64,000 bases of DNA from Streptomyces filamentosus (lineage in GTDB: Bacteria; Actinomycetota; Actinomycetes; Streptomycetales; Streptomycetaceae). The DNA is taken from contig NZ_BNBE01000002.1 of NCBI RefSeq assembly GCF_014654895.1, positions 372,001 through 436,000 of the forward strand. Reading direction: 5' to 3'. A program made the position numbers and the translations under genes. The notes below the pieces were generated by a model that worked only from the letters and a program-made list of their open reading frames with translations, had not been told where the DNA came from and ran no database searches. Below, in pieces: positions 16,620 to 25,483 of this stretch. Numbering within the stretch: position 1 is the stretch's first letter; the number at the start of each line of letters is the position of its first letter.

Positions 16620-18680
16620 TCACCGCACTGTACGGGAAGCGTCCCGGGGGCCTTCCGAGCGGGCGAGGACGGCGTCGATCGCGGAGCGGATCCGCTCGTC
16701 CTGGAGGAAGGCCCGGTGGTCCCGGTACCCGGCCAGGCGGCGGTCGGACTCCCGTACGGCGTGCAGGGCGGCGCGCGCGGCCGGGGAGAGCGTGCCGATG
16801 TCGGCCAGGGCGTGCAGGGCGTCGAGGAAGGGGCCGTAGGAGTCGCCGCCCTCGGCCACGGGGAAGAGGTCCGCCTCCAGGACGGAGGCGCTCGGCTCCG
16901 GGTCGCCGGTGATCCGCCACAGGGCGACCGCCGCGCGCGGGCGCAGCCAGGGGCCGCCGTGCTCCATGACGTGCCGCACCCCGTCGGCGTAGGGCGCGGC
17001 GGCGGGGCCGAACGTGCCGAGGAGGTGGACGGGCCCGTACCCGGGTCCGTCCACCCTCGGCACCGCCTCTCCGACGAGACGCAGCGCCTCGCCGTGGTCG
17101 CCGCCCAGGCGCCAGAGCGCCCACGCCACCTTGAGGTGGTTGGCGGGATGGTCGAGGACCACGGCCCCGCGCACGGCGGGAGCGGCCGGGGCCGCCGCCG
17201 GTCCCATCGCCACGAGGGCGTCGATCGCGCTCAGGGAGAGGCAGGAGTCTTCCAGCAGGGGTACGACCTCCGGGAGCGCGGGCGCCGCGGCGGGTCCCCA
17301 TGCCTGGAGGACCTCCAGGAAGCAGCGGGTCAGCGGGCCGTCCGCGCCGGGGTCGCGGAGGAGTTCCCGCACCGCGGGCAGCAGGGTCTGCGCGTGCTCC
17401 CGCAGGGGGATCAGGACCTCCTCGATCTCCGGCAGGCGCGGGTCTCCGAGGACGTAGGCGCGGGAGTACCGGTCCCGGTAGGGGGCGTACAGCCGCTCGA
17501 CGAGGTCCGGCAGGCCGCGGGGGTCCCCGATGCGGTTCAGCGCCCAGCGGGCGTGGTCGCCGACGGTGCCCTCCAGGTACTCCTCCTCGCCCGGGTCGTC
17601 GAGGAGCGCGGCCAGTCCGTCGGCGTACGGCGCGGCCTCCGGGCCGAGGACGGCCAGGAGGTGCGCGGCCCGGTACCGTACGCCGTCGTCCGGGTCGGCG
17701 AGCAGCGCGCCCGCGAGCGGCAGCAGCGCGGCGGCCACGGACGGGCGGACCACGAGCAGCCGCCAGGCCTCGTCCAGCGCGGTCCGGCACAGCAGGGGGT
17801 CGCCGTGCTCGCGGGCCGCGCCGATGAGCCGGACGCAGAAGGAGAGTGCGGTCTCGGGGGCGTGTCCGAGGAGGGAGACCGCCCAGGAGACGACGCTCTC
17901 GCGGCCGAAGGCGTCCTCGACGGCCGGCAGGTACCAGACCGTCTCGAACCGGGGCCGGACGGCCGGGTCGGACAGGACGTCCACCAGCAGGTCCTGCTCG
18001 CGGACCGGCGCGTCGGGGTCGAACGCGGCCCAGGCGTACACGGCCGCGACCCGCATGACGGGGTCCCCCGTCCGCAGCACCCCGGTGACCGTTTCCCGCA
18101 CCCGGTCGACCGCCCCGGCTTCTCCGGAGGCGGCCGCGGCGCCCCCCAGCGCGAGCAGCAGGGGCAAGCGCACCGTCGGGTCCGTCTCGGCGCGCCACCG
18201 CTCCAGGAGCGCGTCGGCGTCCTCGGCGAGGGCCAGGGCCTCCCTCCGCACCTCGGGCGCGGGGTCGGCGAGCAGCGCCGGGAACCGGGGGCGCTGGAGC
18301 CGCCACGCCGCGTGCCAGCCGGCGTCGACCAGCGCCGGATCGGCCCCGGCCGCCTCCTTCTGCGCGCCCGCCAGCAGTTCGACGAGCGCGGCCCGGGCGC
18401 CCCGGTCCGGATGGCGGGCGAGGGCGAGGCGGACGACGAACGGCAGCGCGGCGGTCGCGACGGAGGGCACCCGTCCCCTGCCCAGCCCGAAGCACTCGAA
18501 CAGGGGGTGGCAGTCCTCCTCGGTCGCCGCGTCGCCCCTGCGCACCAGGCGGCGCAGGGCGCGCTTCGTCTCCCCGGGCGGGTGGAACTCGGTGGCGGGC
18601 TCCAGCAGTTCCCACCGGACCGCGTCCAGCTCCTCGAACGTCACTCCCGTCACGCCCGTCACATCTGTCACGCCCGTCAT
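16620..18680 (-). CDS. Large HEAT-repeat-containing protein
   Basis: This soluble protein of about 686 residues is built of repeated helical pairs with the HEAT pattern (AA-P-L-L-D-x-VR-AA). Examples are DPALVDAGWHAAWRLQRPRFPALLADPAPEVRREALALAED, LADPDDGVRYRAAHLLAVLG and APALPEVVPLLED. Such solenoids are protein-binding scaffolds; no enzymatic motif is visible. The N-terminus encodes a short VTGVT repeat produced by tandem GTGACGGGC-type DNA repeats. An ATG start at 18680 is used; a GTG 18 bases earlier is also possible. Neighbours give no functional hint. Confidence 0.78.
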   Translation of the reverse strand: MTGVTDVTGVTGVTFEELDAVRWELLEPATEFHPPGETKRALRRLVRRGDAATEEDCHPLFECFGLGRGRVPSVATAALPFVVRLALARHPDRGARAALVELLAGAQKEAAGADPALVDAGWHAAWRLQRPRFPALLADPAPEVRREALALAEDADALLERWRAETDPTVRLPLLLALGGAAAASGEAGAVDRVRETVTGVLRTGDPVMRVAAVYAWAAFDPDAPVREQDLLVDVLSDPAVRPRFETVWYLPAVEDAFGRESVVSWAVSLLGHAPETALSFCVRLIGAAREHGDPLLCRTALDEAWRLLVVRPSVAAALLPLAGALLADPDDGVRYRAAHLLAVLGPEAAPYADGLAALLDDPGEEEYLEGTVGDHARWALNRIGDPRGLPDLVERLYAPYRDRYSRAYVLGDPRLPEIEEVLIPLREHAQTLLPAVRELLRDPGADGPLTRCFLEVLQAWGPAAAPALPEVVPLLEDSCLSLSAIDALVAMGPAAAPAAPAVRGAVVLDHPANHLKVAWALWRLGGDHGEALRLVGEAVPRVDGPGYGPVHLLGTFGPAAAPYADGVRHVMEHGGPWLRPRAAVALWRITGDPEPSASVLEADLFPVAEGGDSYGPFLDALHALADIGTLSPAARAALHAVRESDRRLAGYRDHRAFLQDERIRSAIDAVLARSEGPRDASRTVR

Positions 18681-18728
18681 CCGCACCCCCGTGTGCACTC
18701 GCCCGTCGGTCCCCCGCCGGGCATCCTG

Positions 18729-19847
18729 TCACCGCGGGACGGTCCCCCGCGCGTTCCTTTCGGTCCGGTCGACCGCCGCGCGGACCACCGCGGCCAGTTC
18801 GACGGCGGTGGTGGACTCGGGGCCGCCGGTCAGGCGGCTGTGGGTGAAGGCGAAGGACAGGCCGCGGCGGTGGTCGGCGAAGGCGACGCTGCCGCCGCTG
18901 CCGTTGTGGCCAAAGGCCGGTTCGCCGCCCATCGCGGGCAGGTCGAGGAAGTAGCCCATGCCCTTGGCGACCGGCGCGCCGAGGATGCGGTCCGGCTCCG
19001 CCGTCTGGAGCGCGTACAGCCGGGGCAGGGCCTCGGCGGGGAGCAGGCGGACGCCGTCGACCTCGCCGAGCAGGGCCGCGTACATCCGGGCCGCCGCGCG
19101 GGCGGACAGGGTCGCGGCGGCGGGGAGGTCGGCGCGGAGGTAGTCCGGGCGGTTGGCGAGGGCTGCGGCGGGCCACACCCCGCGGTGCGGCAGGGCGAGG
19201 AAGAAGGGCGCCCCGGGCGGGATCTCCGCGAGCCGCTCCTCCCAGGAGCCCGCCACCAGGGGCACCACGCGGTGCGCCTGCTCCTCGGGCACGCCGTAGA
19301 GGAGCGAGTCGGCGATGCCCAGCGGTTCGGCGACGTGGGTCCGCAGCGCCTCCGCGACGGAGAGGCCGGTGACCCGGCGCACGAGCTCGCCGAGGATCCA
19401 GCCGAAGGTCCAGCCGTGGTAGCCGGTCGCGGTGCCCGGCTCCCACAGGGGTTCCTGGGCGGCGACGAGGGCGGCCATGCCGTCGAAGTCGAACAGCTCC
19501 TCGGCGGTGACGGCCGGCGGCAGCTGCGGCACTCCCGTGCGGTGGACCAGCGCGTCGCGGACGGTGGCGCGGTCCTTGCCGTGGGCGCCGAACTCGGGCC
19601 AGTACGCGCTGATGGGGGCGTCGGGGTCGAGCAGGCCGCGCTCGGCGAGGACGTGGACGAGGGTCGCCGTCACCCCCTTGCCGGTGGAGAAGCTGTGGAA
19701 GAGGGAGTCGGGGCCGACGCCGTCGCCCGCCCGGGCGTCGACGATCAGTTCGCCGTGCAGGTACGCGGCGACCTGCGCGCCCGTCTCCCGGCCGGAGTCG
19801 ACCAGCGATCGGAGGACGCTCTCGACCTGTGCCTGCAGGTCCGCCAT
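18729..19847 (-). CDS. Beta-lactamase-fold serine hydrolase (class C/EstB type)
   Basis: The 372-residue protein has the SxxK catalytic motif as SFSTGKG (about residue 53), a Tyr motif YHGWTFG in the position of YxN/YxG, and the C-terminal HNGSGG that replaces KTG in EstB-type esterases. LVHRTGVPQ is a further family block. There is no signal peptide, so it acts in the cytoplasm as an esterase, amidase or carboxypeptidase-like enzyme rather than as a secreted penicillinase. The ATG has GAGGGGAATC upstream. A strong 13-base inverted repeat about 30 bases upstream suggests that the gene is tightly regulated. Confidence 0.85.
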   Translation of the reverse strand: MADLQAQVESVLRSLVDSGRETGAQVAAYLHGELIVDARAGDGVGPDSLFHSFSTGKGVTATLVHVLAERGLLDPDAPISAYWPEFGAHGKDRATVRDALVHRTGVPQLPPAVTAEELFDFDGMAALVAAQEPLWEPGTATGYHGWTFGWILGELVRRVTGLSVAEALRTHVAEPLGIADSLLYGVPEEQAHRVVPLVAGSWEERLAEIPPGAPFFLALPHRGVWPAAALANRPDYLRADLPAAATLSARAAARMYAALLGEVDGVRLLPAEALPRLYALQTAEPDRILGAPVAKGMGYFLDLPAMGGEPAFGHNGSGGSVAFADHRRGLSFAFTHSRLTGGPESTTAVELAAVVRAAVDRTERNARGTVPR

Positions 19848-19877
19848 CGAGATTCCCCTCACCCGTTCGCCGGAGCA

Positions 19878-19911
19878 GTTCCCAGGACAGTGATCAAGCT
19901 GTCCTGGGAAC
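19878..19911. promoter_or_regulatory. Long perfect inverted repeat in a divergent promoter region
   Basis: GTTCCCAGGACAG (19878-19890) and its exact complement CTGTCCTGGGAAC (19899-19911) flank TGATCAAG. It lies about 30 bases from the serine hydrolase start and about 130 from the GAF regulator. The length and position point to an operator, although a hairpin in the leader RNA cannot be excluded. Confidence 0.6.
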
Positions 19912-20043
19912 GGTCCGGGCGTCAAGGCCCCCGGATGACGTGACGGCACCGGACCGGGCCGGGAAGCGGCGGGGACGGATCCCGGTCAGAACGCGCGTGC
20001 GGTCCCTCCGGGGTCCTTGCCGGGGGCGGGCGGGGCCACGACG

Positions 20044-21450
20044 ATGTGCGCCGGGAAGCCGTACGTCCTCGATGGGGAGGCCGAGTTGGACGAGGTGACG
20101 ACGCGGAGGAGCGGACGGTACGGGCCGGGTCCCGGGGCCCGGCCGGAGGGACGGACGGGAACGCGGGCGGCGGTGCGCGCGCTGGTCGCGGAGTCGTGGC
20201 GGCGATCCGAGCGGGCCCGGGTCAGCCGGGACGGGACGGCGCCCACGGAACTGGACGAGGAGGAGCTGGCCGCGTACCGGGCGGGGCATCCGCTGGCGGC
20301 GGCGATGCCGGTGATCCGGGAACTGCTGGGCGCGGACGCCCGGGACGGCGGGCACCTGCTCGCGGTGTGCGACGCGGGCGGACGGCTGCTGTGGGTGGAG
20401 GGCGACCCGGCGGCGCTGCGGCGGGCCCGGCGGATGAACTTCACGGCCGGCGCCGGATGGGCCGAGGCCGCGGCGGGGACGAACGCGCCGGGGACGGCGC
20501 TCGCCGTCGGCCGGCCGGTGCAGGTGATGTCGGCCGAGCACTTCCGGCGGCCGGTGCGGGCCTGGACGTGCGCGGCGGCGCCGCTGCACGATCCGCACAG
20601 CGGGCGGCTGCTCGGCGCGGTCGACCTCACCGGCGGCGAGGACCTCGCCCACCCGCACAGCCTCGGCCTGGTGCGGGCGGTGGCGCGGGCCGCGGAGGGC
20701 CGGCTGGCGCTGCTCACCCCGGCGCCGGGGCGGCCCCGGCTGACCGCGCTGGGCCGCGACGAGGCGGTGCTCGTGGTGGACGGGCGGCGGCTGCGGCTGA
20801 GCCGGCGGCACAGCGAGATCCTGGTGGTCCTCGCGCACCGCCCGGAGGGCGTGACCGGCGAGGAACTGCTGACCCACCTCTACGAGGACGGTTCGGTCAC
20901 CCCGGTGACGCTGCGCGCGGAGCTGTCCCGGCTGCGGGCCCTGCTCGGCCCGGGACTGCTGTGCTCCCGCCCGTACCGCCTCGCCGGTCCGGTGGACGCG
21001 GACTTCGCGGCGGTCGACCGCCGGCTCGCCTCGGGGGCGGTGGCGGCCGCCGCCGGGGACTACGCGGGCCCGCTGCTGCCGGGATCGGCCGCGCCCGGGG
21101 TCGTACGGCTGCGGGACCGGCTGGCGGACCGGCTGCGGGCGGCACTGGTGGCACGGGCGGATCCGCTGCTCCTCGCCGACTGGGCGCACAGCGCGTGGGG
21201 CGAGGAGGACGTGGAGGTGTGGCGGGCGCTGTGCGCGGCGGTGCCGGCGGCGCAGGCGGCGCCCGTACGCGCCCGGCTGGACGCCCTGGAGGCGGAACTG
21301 TCCGCGGGCACGGCGGAGTTGCGGCGCCCGCTCCTTCCCGCGGGCGCGGGGCTCCCGGGGCGTCCGCCCCTCGCCCCGGGAGCCCCGTCGCGCCCGCTCC
21401 GCTCCCCCGCAACGGGCTTGCAACGTCCGCTTCCGCACACTCGGCGGTGA
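20044..21450 (+). CDS. GAF-domain transcriptional regulator linked to aldehyde dehydrogenase
   Basis: The protein of about 468 residues resembles AcoR-type activators that have lost the AAA+ domain. It has an N-terminal ESWRRSERARV segment and a GAF-type sensor (HLLAVCDAGGRLLWVEGD, AGAGWAEAAAGTNAPGTALAVGRPVQVM, then VRAWTCAAAPLHDP). A winged-helix-like DNA-binding part follows around RRLRLSRRHSEILVVLAHRPEGVTGEELLTHLYED. The C-terminal tail is low complexity (PGRPPLAPGAPSRP). It lies 78 bases before an aldehyde dehydrogenase gene on the same strand, a pairing seen in actinobacteria. I infer that it senses an alcohol or aldehyde and activates that gene. The start is uncertain (ATG 20044, or nearby GTG codons). 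Confidence 0.72.
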   Translation: MCAGKPYVLDGEAELDEVTTRRSGRYGPGPGARPEGRTGTRAAVRALVAESWRRSERARVSRDGTAPTELDEEELAAYRAGHPLAAAMPVIRELLGADARDGGHLLAVCDAGGRLLWVEGDPAALRRARRMNFTAGAGWAEAAAGTNAPGTALAVGRPVQVMSAEHFRRPVRAWTCAAAPLHDPHSGRLLGAVDLTGGEDLAHPHSLGLVRAVARAAEGRLALLTPAPGRPRLTALGRDEAVLVVDGRRLRLSRRHSEILVVLAHRPEGVTGEELLTHLYEDGSVTPVTLRAELSRLRALLGPGLLCSRPYRLAGPVDADFAAVDRRLASGAVAAAAGDYAGPLLPGSAAPGVVRLRDRLADRLRAALVARADPLLLADWAHSAWGEEDVEVWRALCAAVPAAQAAPVRARLDALEAELSAGTAELRRPLLPAGAGLPGRPPLAPGAPSRPLRSPATGLQRPLPHTRR

Positions 21451-21528
21451 GGGCGCGCCGGCCGGGACGCCGGACGCGCCCGCCGACCCGTCCAGCCCGA
21501 CCCGTCCGACCCGCAGGGAGGTCTGCCG

Positions 21529-23052
21529 ATGACCCGTTACGCCGCACCCGGCACCGAGGGCGCGCTCATGGCGTACCAGCCGCGCTACGACCACTGGATC
21601 GGCGGCGCGTACGTCGCCCCGGCCGGCGGCCGGTACTTCGAGAACCCGAGCCCCGTCGACGGCAGGCCGTTCACCGAGATCGCCCGGGGCACCGCCGAGG
21701 ACGTCGAGCGGGCCCTGGACGCGGCGCACGCCGCCGCCCCTGCGTGGGGGCGCACGTCGCCGGCCGAGCGGGCGGGGGTGCTGCTGCGGATCGCCGACCG
21801 GATGGAGGCGAACCTGGAGGCGCTGGCGGTCGCGGAGACCTGGGACAACGGCAAGCCGGTCCGGGAGACCCTGGCCGCCGACATCCCCCTCGCCATCGAC
21901 CACTTCCGCTACTTCGCGGGGGCGCTGCGGGCGCAGGAGGGCGCGCTCAGCCAGCTCGACGAGGACACCGTGGCCTACCACTTCCACGAGCCGCTGGGGG
22001 TCGTGGGGCAGATCATCCCGTGGAACTTCCCGATCCTGATGGCGGTGTGGAAGCTGGCGCCCGCGCTCGCGGCGGGCAACGCGGTCGTGCTGAAGCCGGC
22101 GGAGCAGACCCCGGCGTCGGTGCACCACTGGCTGAGCCTGGTCGCGGACCTGCTGCCGCCGGGCGTGGTGAACGTCGTCAACGGCTTCGGGGAGGAGGCC
22201 GGCAAGCCGCTCGCCTCCTCGGCGCGGGTCGCGAAGATCGCCTTCACCGGCGAGACGTCGACGGGCCGGCTGATCATGCGGTACGCCTCGGAGAACCTGA
22301 AGCCGGTGACGCTGGAGCTGGGCGGCAAGTCGCCGAACATCTTCTTCGACGACGTGTGGGCGGCGGACGACGACTTCCGCGACAAGGCCCTGGAGGGCTT
22401 CACCATGTTCGCCCTCAACCAGGGCGAGGTCTGCACCTGCCCCTCGCGGGCCCTCGTCCAGCGCGGCCACTACGGCGAGTTCCTGGAGGCGGCGATCGCC
22501 CGCACGGAGGCGATCGTCGCGGGCCACCCGCTGGACCCGGCGACGATGATCGGCGCGCAGGCGTCGGCGGAGCAGCTGAAGAAGATCCTCTCCTACCTGG
22601 AGATCGGCCAGCGGGAGGGCGCGAAGATCCTGACGGGTGGTCAGCAGGTGGGCCACGGCGGCGATCTGGAGGGCGGCTACTACATCCAGCCGACGATCTT
22701 CGAGGGCGACAACCGCATGCGGATCTTCCAGGAGGAGATCTTCGGCCCGGTCGTCGCGGTGACCTCCTTCACCGACTTCGACGACGCGATCCGCACGGCG
22801 AACGACACCCTGTACGGCCTCGGCGCCGGCGTCTGGACCCGCGACGCCAACACCGCCTACCGCGCGGGCCGCGCCATCCAGGCGGGCCGCGTCTGGACGA
22901 ACTGCTACCACGCCTACCCCGCCCACGCCGCCTTCGGCGGCTACAAGCAGTCGGGCGTGGGCCGGGAGAACCACAAGATGATGCTGGAGCACTACCAGCA
23001 GACGAAGAATCTGCTGGTGAGCTACTCGCCGAAGAAACTCGGCTTCTTCTAA
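21529..23052 (+). CDS. NAD+-dependent aldehyde dehydrogenase (ExaC/AldB-like)
   Basis: The 507-residue enzyme oxidises an aldehyde, probably acetaldehyde or chloroacetaldehyde in this subgroup, to the acid. It has the cofactor-binding segment FTGETSTGRLIM, the catalytic glutamate block VTLELGGKSPNIFF, and the nucleophile cysteine in NQGEVCTCPSRALV. C-terminal landmarks are EEIFGPVVAV and GGYKQSGVGRE. The length is normal for the family. The start ATG follows GGGAGG. It is downstream of a GAF-type regulator and ends in a strong terminator, the last feature of the resident chromosome before the integrase. Confidence 0.92.
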   Translation: MTRYAAPGTEGALMAYQPRYDHWIGGAYVAPAGGRYFENPSPVDGRPFTEIARGTAEDVERALDAAHAAAPAWGRTSPAERAGVLLRIADRMEANLEALAVAETWDNGKPVRETLAADIPLAIDHFRYFAGALRAQEGALSQLDEDTVAYHFHEPLGVVGQIIPWNFPILMAVWKLAPALAAGNAVVLKPAEQTPASVHHWLSLVADLLPPGVVNVVNGFGEEAGKPLASSARVAKIAFTGETSTGRLIMRYASENLKPVTLELGGKSPNIFFDDVWAADDDFRDKALEGFTMFALNQGEVCTCPSRALVQRGHYGEFLEAAIARTEAIVAGHPLDPATMIGAQASAEQLKKILSYLEIGQREGAKILTGGQQVGHGGDLEGGYYIQPTIFEGDNRMRIFQEEIFGPVVAVTSFTDFDDAIRTANDTLYGLGAGVWTRDANTAYRAGRAIQAGRVWTNCYHAYPAHAAFGGYKQSGVGRENHKMMLEHYQQTKNLLVSYSPKKLGFF

Positions 23053-23061
23053 CGGCACGAA

Positions 23062-23105
23062 AGCAGGCGCCTGACCTGGGAGTTTCTCCGGGTCAGGCGC
23101 CTGCT
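23062..23105 (+). terminator. Strong intrinsic hairpin after aldehyde dehydrogenase
   Basis: AGCAGGCGCCTGACC (23062-23076) pairs perfectly with 23091-23105 over a 14-base loop, starting 9 bases after the stop codon. It marks the right end of the resident operon; the integrase side begins about 120 bases further on. Confidence 0.85.
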
Positions 23106-23224
23106 GGAAGCGCCCGACTCTTCTCTTAGGGGAAGCGTCGAAATATCTCTCTTCTCCCATTTCATCCCACCCGCATCCCAGTCCTGACCAGCGGTTCCGG
23201 GCCATACACGGGCCAGATTGCGGC

Positions 23225-24619
23225 TCAGCCCTTGAGGCTGCTGTCCTCGCTGCGCCGATTCCACTCCTGCATCGACTCCTCGATGAGCCGGTTGGAATGC
23301 TCCTGAAGACCGTCCAGGAACTTGGCGTAGTACTGGAAGAGCACTTGGATGCTCTGGCCATCCCTGCGTGCGCATTCGGCAGGATCCACGCCGGAGTGCA
23401 GCCAGAACGAGATTCCGGCGTGTCTGAGGTCATAAGGCCTCTTGGCGAGGAGCGTCGGCTGCTCATTGGGAGCCAGGGCCTTCTTACGCGCCCGCTCCCA
23501 CGTCTTACCATAGGCCGCTGCGTCAACGTAGCCGTCGGCCGCATTGCGAAACACTCGGCCATCGGGCGCAACGCCGAATCTGTCGATGTGATTTCGCAGC
23601 GTGTGCACGAACGACGGCGGTATCGGCACGGGACGCGTGGCCTTGACGGGTCGCCTCTTCAAAGAGTGCACTTCGTGGACCGCGCCATCGTCCGTCCACT
23701 CCTTGCCAGCTGTAACGACGCCTCCGCTCAGGTTGAGCATGCCCCAGCCCGTCTTCGGCAGATGACACTGTGAGATCTGCAGGTGGATGACCTCTGCTGG
23801 ACGCATGGCCGCGTAGTACATGCAGCCGAAGAACGCCTCAAGGTGCGGGCCGCGTCCTTGCTGCTTGCCCACAGCAGTCAACAGGCGGGCGACCTGGGTC
23901 GGGTTCGGCACGCAAGCTGGGTCTACTTCCTCACTCACCCCAGGAGCCTGCCACTTCACCCTGGCGAGGGGATTCTCCACGAAGTATCCCTTGTCAACTG
24001 CGGCTCCGAGGACCTCACTGAAGGCGGACCGCTTCCGCAAGGCGGTCTTGGCCGCAGCAGCCTCACCATCGATCTTACGACCGAGCGCGTCCAACGCCCT
24101 TCGCAGGACGTCTGGTTCCGTCAGCTCGCTGACGGGCAAGGAATGCCTCTGCATCCAGTCGAGGGCATGCTGCCATTCTGCAGATGGCTCACTCCCCCAA
24201 GCACGCTTATTGAACGCCCACGAGTACAGCGCTCGTCTCAAAACCCTCGGCTCCGAGTAGCGGACGTTGGGCCCAACCAGCGCGGGCGTGATGGTAGCAA
24301 GTGCATCAGCGAGGGTACGACGAGTGTTGCCAGGCGTTCGGCCCCACCGCTCGTCGATGTAGGCATGAGCCAGGTTGTACCAGGTGGTCCGCTGCCTGAT
24401 AGCACGGATCTCAGAAGCCGGCAGACCAGTCTGCTCGTCGAACGCCTCGCCGTCGCGCGCCGCTGTCATGAGCTTCGCGCGCCGGCTCTCGGCCAACCCC
24501 TTGGTAATGAAGGACTCCGACCGCTCCCGGCCGTTGACCGTCCATCGAACCTCGAACGGCTTGCGACGCTTCGACCGCTCTCGGATGTCCCAGAAACGGA
24601 CCTTGTAACTCATCGCCAT
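23225..24619 (-). CDS. Tyrosine recombinase/integrase
   Basis: The 464-residue site-specific recombinase of an integrative element has an N-terminal arm domain (to about residue 70), a core-binding domain, and a C-terminal catalytic domain. The first arginine is in AAMRPAEV (R273), the second in PYDLRHAG (Y-x-x-R, R399), and the nucleophile is in LFQYYAKFL (Y430 or Y431). The usual HxxR histidine is a Tyr and the LGH box reads DGQS, variations known in phage-type integrases. The start overlaps the end of the excisionase gene by about 10 bases, so the two are co-expressed. It lies at the end of the island, pointing out toward the boundary, where the attachment site should lie (23106-23224). 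No tRNA gene is visible there. Confidence 0.92.
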   Translation of the reverse strand: MAMSYKVRFWDIRERSKRRKPFEVRWTVNGRERSESFITKGLAESRRAKLMTAARDGEAFDEQTGLPASEIRAIRQRTTWYNLAHAYIDERWGRTPGNTRRTLADALATITPALVGPNVRYSEPRVLRRALYSWAFNKRAWGSEPSAEWQHALDWMQRHSLPVSELTEPDVLRRALDALGRKIDGEAAAAKTALRKRSAFSEVLGAAVDKGYFVENPLARVKWQAPGVSEEVDPACVPNPTQVARLLTAVGKQQGRGPHLEAFFGCMYYAAMRPAEVIHLQISQCHLPKTGWGMLNLSGGVVTAGKEWTDDGAVHEVHSLKRRPVKATRPVPIPPSFVHTLRNHIDRFGVAPDGRVFRNAADGYVDAAAYGKTWERARKKALAPNEQPTLLAKRPYDLRHAGISFWLHSGVDPAECARRDGQSIQVLFQYYAKFLDGLQEHSNRLIEESMQEWNRRSEDSSLKG

Positions 24620-24807
24620 TCAGGCGTGTCCCTTTCGCACGCCTGCCACCAGGCGTCCAGGTCGGCACGACGGCAACGGAGCTCGCCGTTCGGCAGCTTG
24701 ATCATTCGAGGAGCCTGGTTGCGCGCACGCAGACGGTAGAACGCCGACGGACTCATACGAATCTCCGCCAGGACCTCAGCGAGTTTCAGCGCAGGGGGAC
24801 GAGACAT
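24610..24807 (-). CDS. xis: Excisionase (MerR/AlpA-like helix-turn-helix)
   Basis: The 65-residue protein with the layout of element-encoded excisionases has a helix-turn-helix KLAEVLAEIRMSPSAFYRLRARNQAPRMIKL, then a wing PNGELRCRRADLDAWWQACE. It lies directly upstream of the integrase and overlaps it, as in many actinobacterial integrative elements. It would bend attachment-site DNA and direct the integrase to excision. Confidence 0.85.
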   Translation of the reverse strand: MSRPPALKLAEVLAEIRMSPSAFYRLRARNQAPRMIKLPNGELRCRRADLDAWWQACERDTPEWR

Positions 24808-24948
24808 TTCTTCCTTTCAGCCGGGGACAGGAAGGGCTGCACAGGTGCAGGTCACAAGAGAGCACTGCGCAGTCCTGGGATAGAGCGTCCGCCGGCTGCA
24901 CCACCACGCACGGCCGATGCGGACGAACATCAATTGTCGCGAGGATCA

Positions 24949-24965
24949 CCGGTTAGGCTAACCGG
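24949..24965. promoter_or_regulatory. Perfect 17-base palindrome upstream of xis-int
   Basis: CCGGTTAG-G-CTAACCGG is fully symmetric around a single central base. It lies about 140 bases upstream of xis in an AT-richer intergenic stretch, between the excisionase gene and a hypothetical gene that reads toward it. It is probably an operator for the control of excision or a recombinase arm site. Confidence 0.5.
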
Positions 24966-25033
24966 CAATCATGGGCTATGTTGCGCTGCACTCCGGGCCA
25001 CTGCGGCGCCCCCCTCGTGACGCTCGGGCGCTG

Positions 25034-25483
25034 TCATCCTGCGATGTGGTAGACCCGTCCACCTGACGATTCGCACTCCACAACACAAACAAGAAGGCCG
25101 TCCGTCTCAAGTCGCGCGAGGCTACGCGCGACGATCCGCTCCGGGCTTTCAAGGGAGCGAGCCACCTGCTCAAAATCGACTCCGGGGTGCCTAGCGACGT
25201 AGGCAAGAACAAACCGATCCCGACGGTAGTCGCATTGTATAAAATCCTCTCCGATCAGCCCGGCAACGCTCACACACAGAAATAGGCCGTTCGCTACGCC
25301 CGAGAAATCATGTCGCGCTTGAGATATCACGGCCTGCAGCGCACCGAGGGCGAACAGGAGAGGACAAGCAGCTCGGATGAGCAACGAAACATTTGTCAAA
25401 ATTCCCCCAAGAGTCATCCACGCGAGAATCACAGATAAGTGGGCCGGATCTATAGGTTGACATCCGTCCGCAGCAATTTCCAC
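25034..25483 (-). CDS. Hypothetical membrane protein with C-terminal winged helix
   Basis: I do not recognise this 149-residue protein. The first 75 residues contain two or more hydrophobic stretches (LSVILAWMTLGGILTNVSLLIRAACPLLFALGALQAVI and GLFLCVSVAGLIGEDF). The last 65 look like a winged helix of the MarR kind (RFVLAYVARHPGVDFEQVARSLESPERIVARSLARLETDGLLVCVVE). A membrane-tethered DNA-binding protein is possible. Base composition is clearly less GC-rich than that of the resident genes, as expected for acquired DNA. The GTG start has only a poorly spaced ribosome binding site, so a start further in is possible. Confidence 0.5.
   Translation of the reverse strand: MEIAADGCQPIDPAHLSVILAWMTLGGILTNVSLLIRAACPLLFALGALQAVISQARHDFSGVANGLFLCVSVAGLIGEDFIQCDYRRDRFVLAYVARHPGVDFEQVARSLESPERIVARSLARLETDGLLVCVVECESSGGRVYHIAG

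Noticed and set aside
23106..23224. A tRNA 3' end as the attachment site next to the integrase
   Set aside because: I looked for a T-arm and acceptor-stem pattern on both strands and found none; the attachment site may be intergenic.
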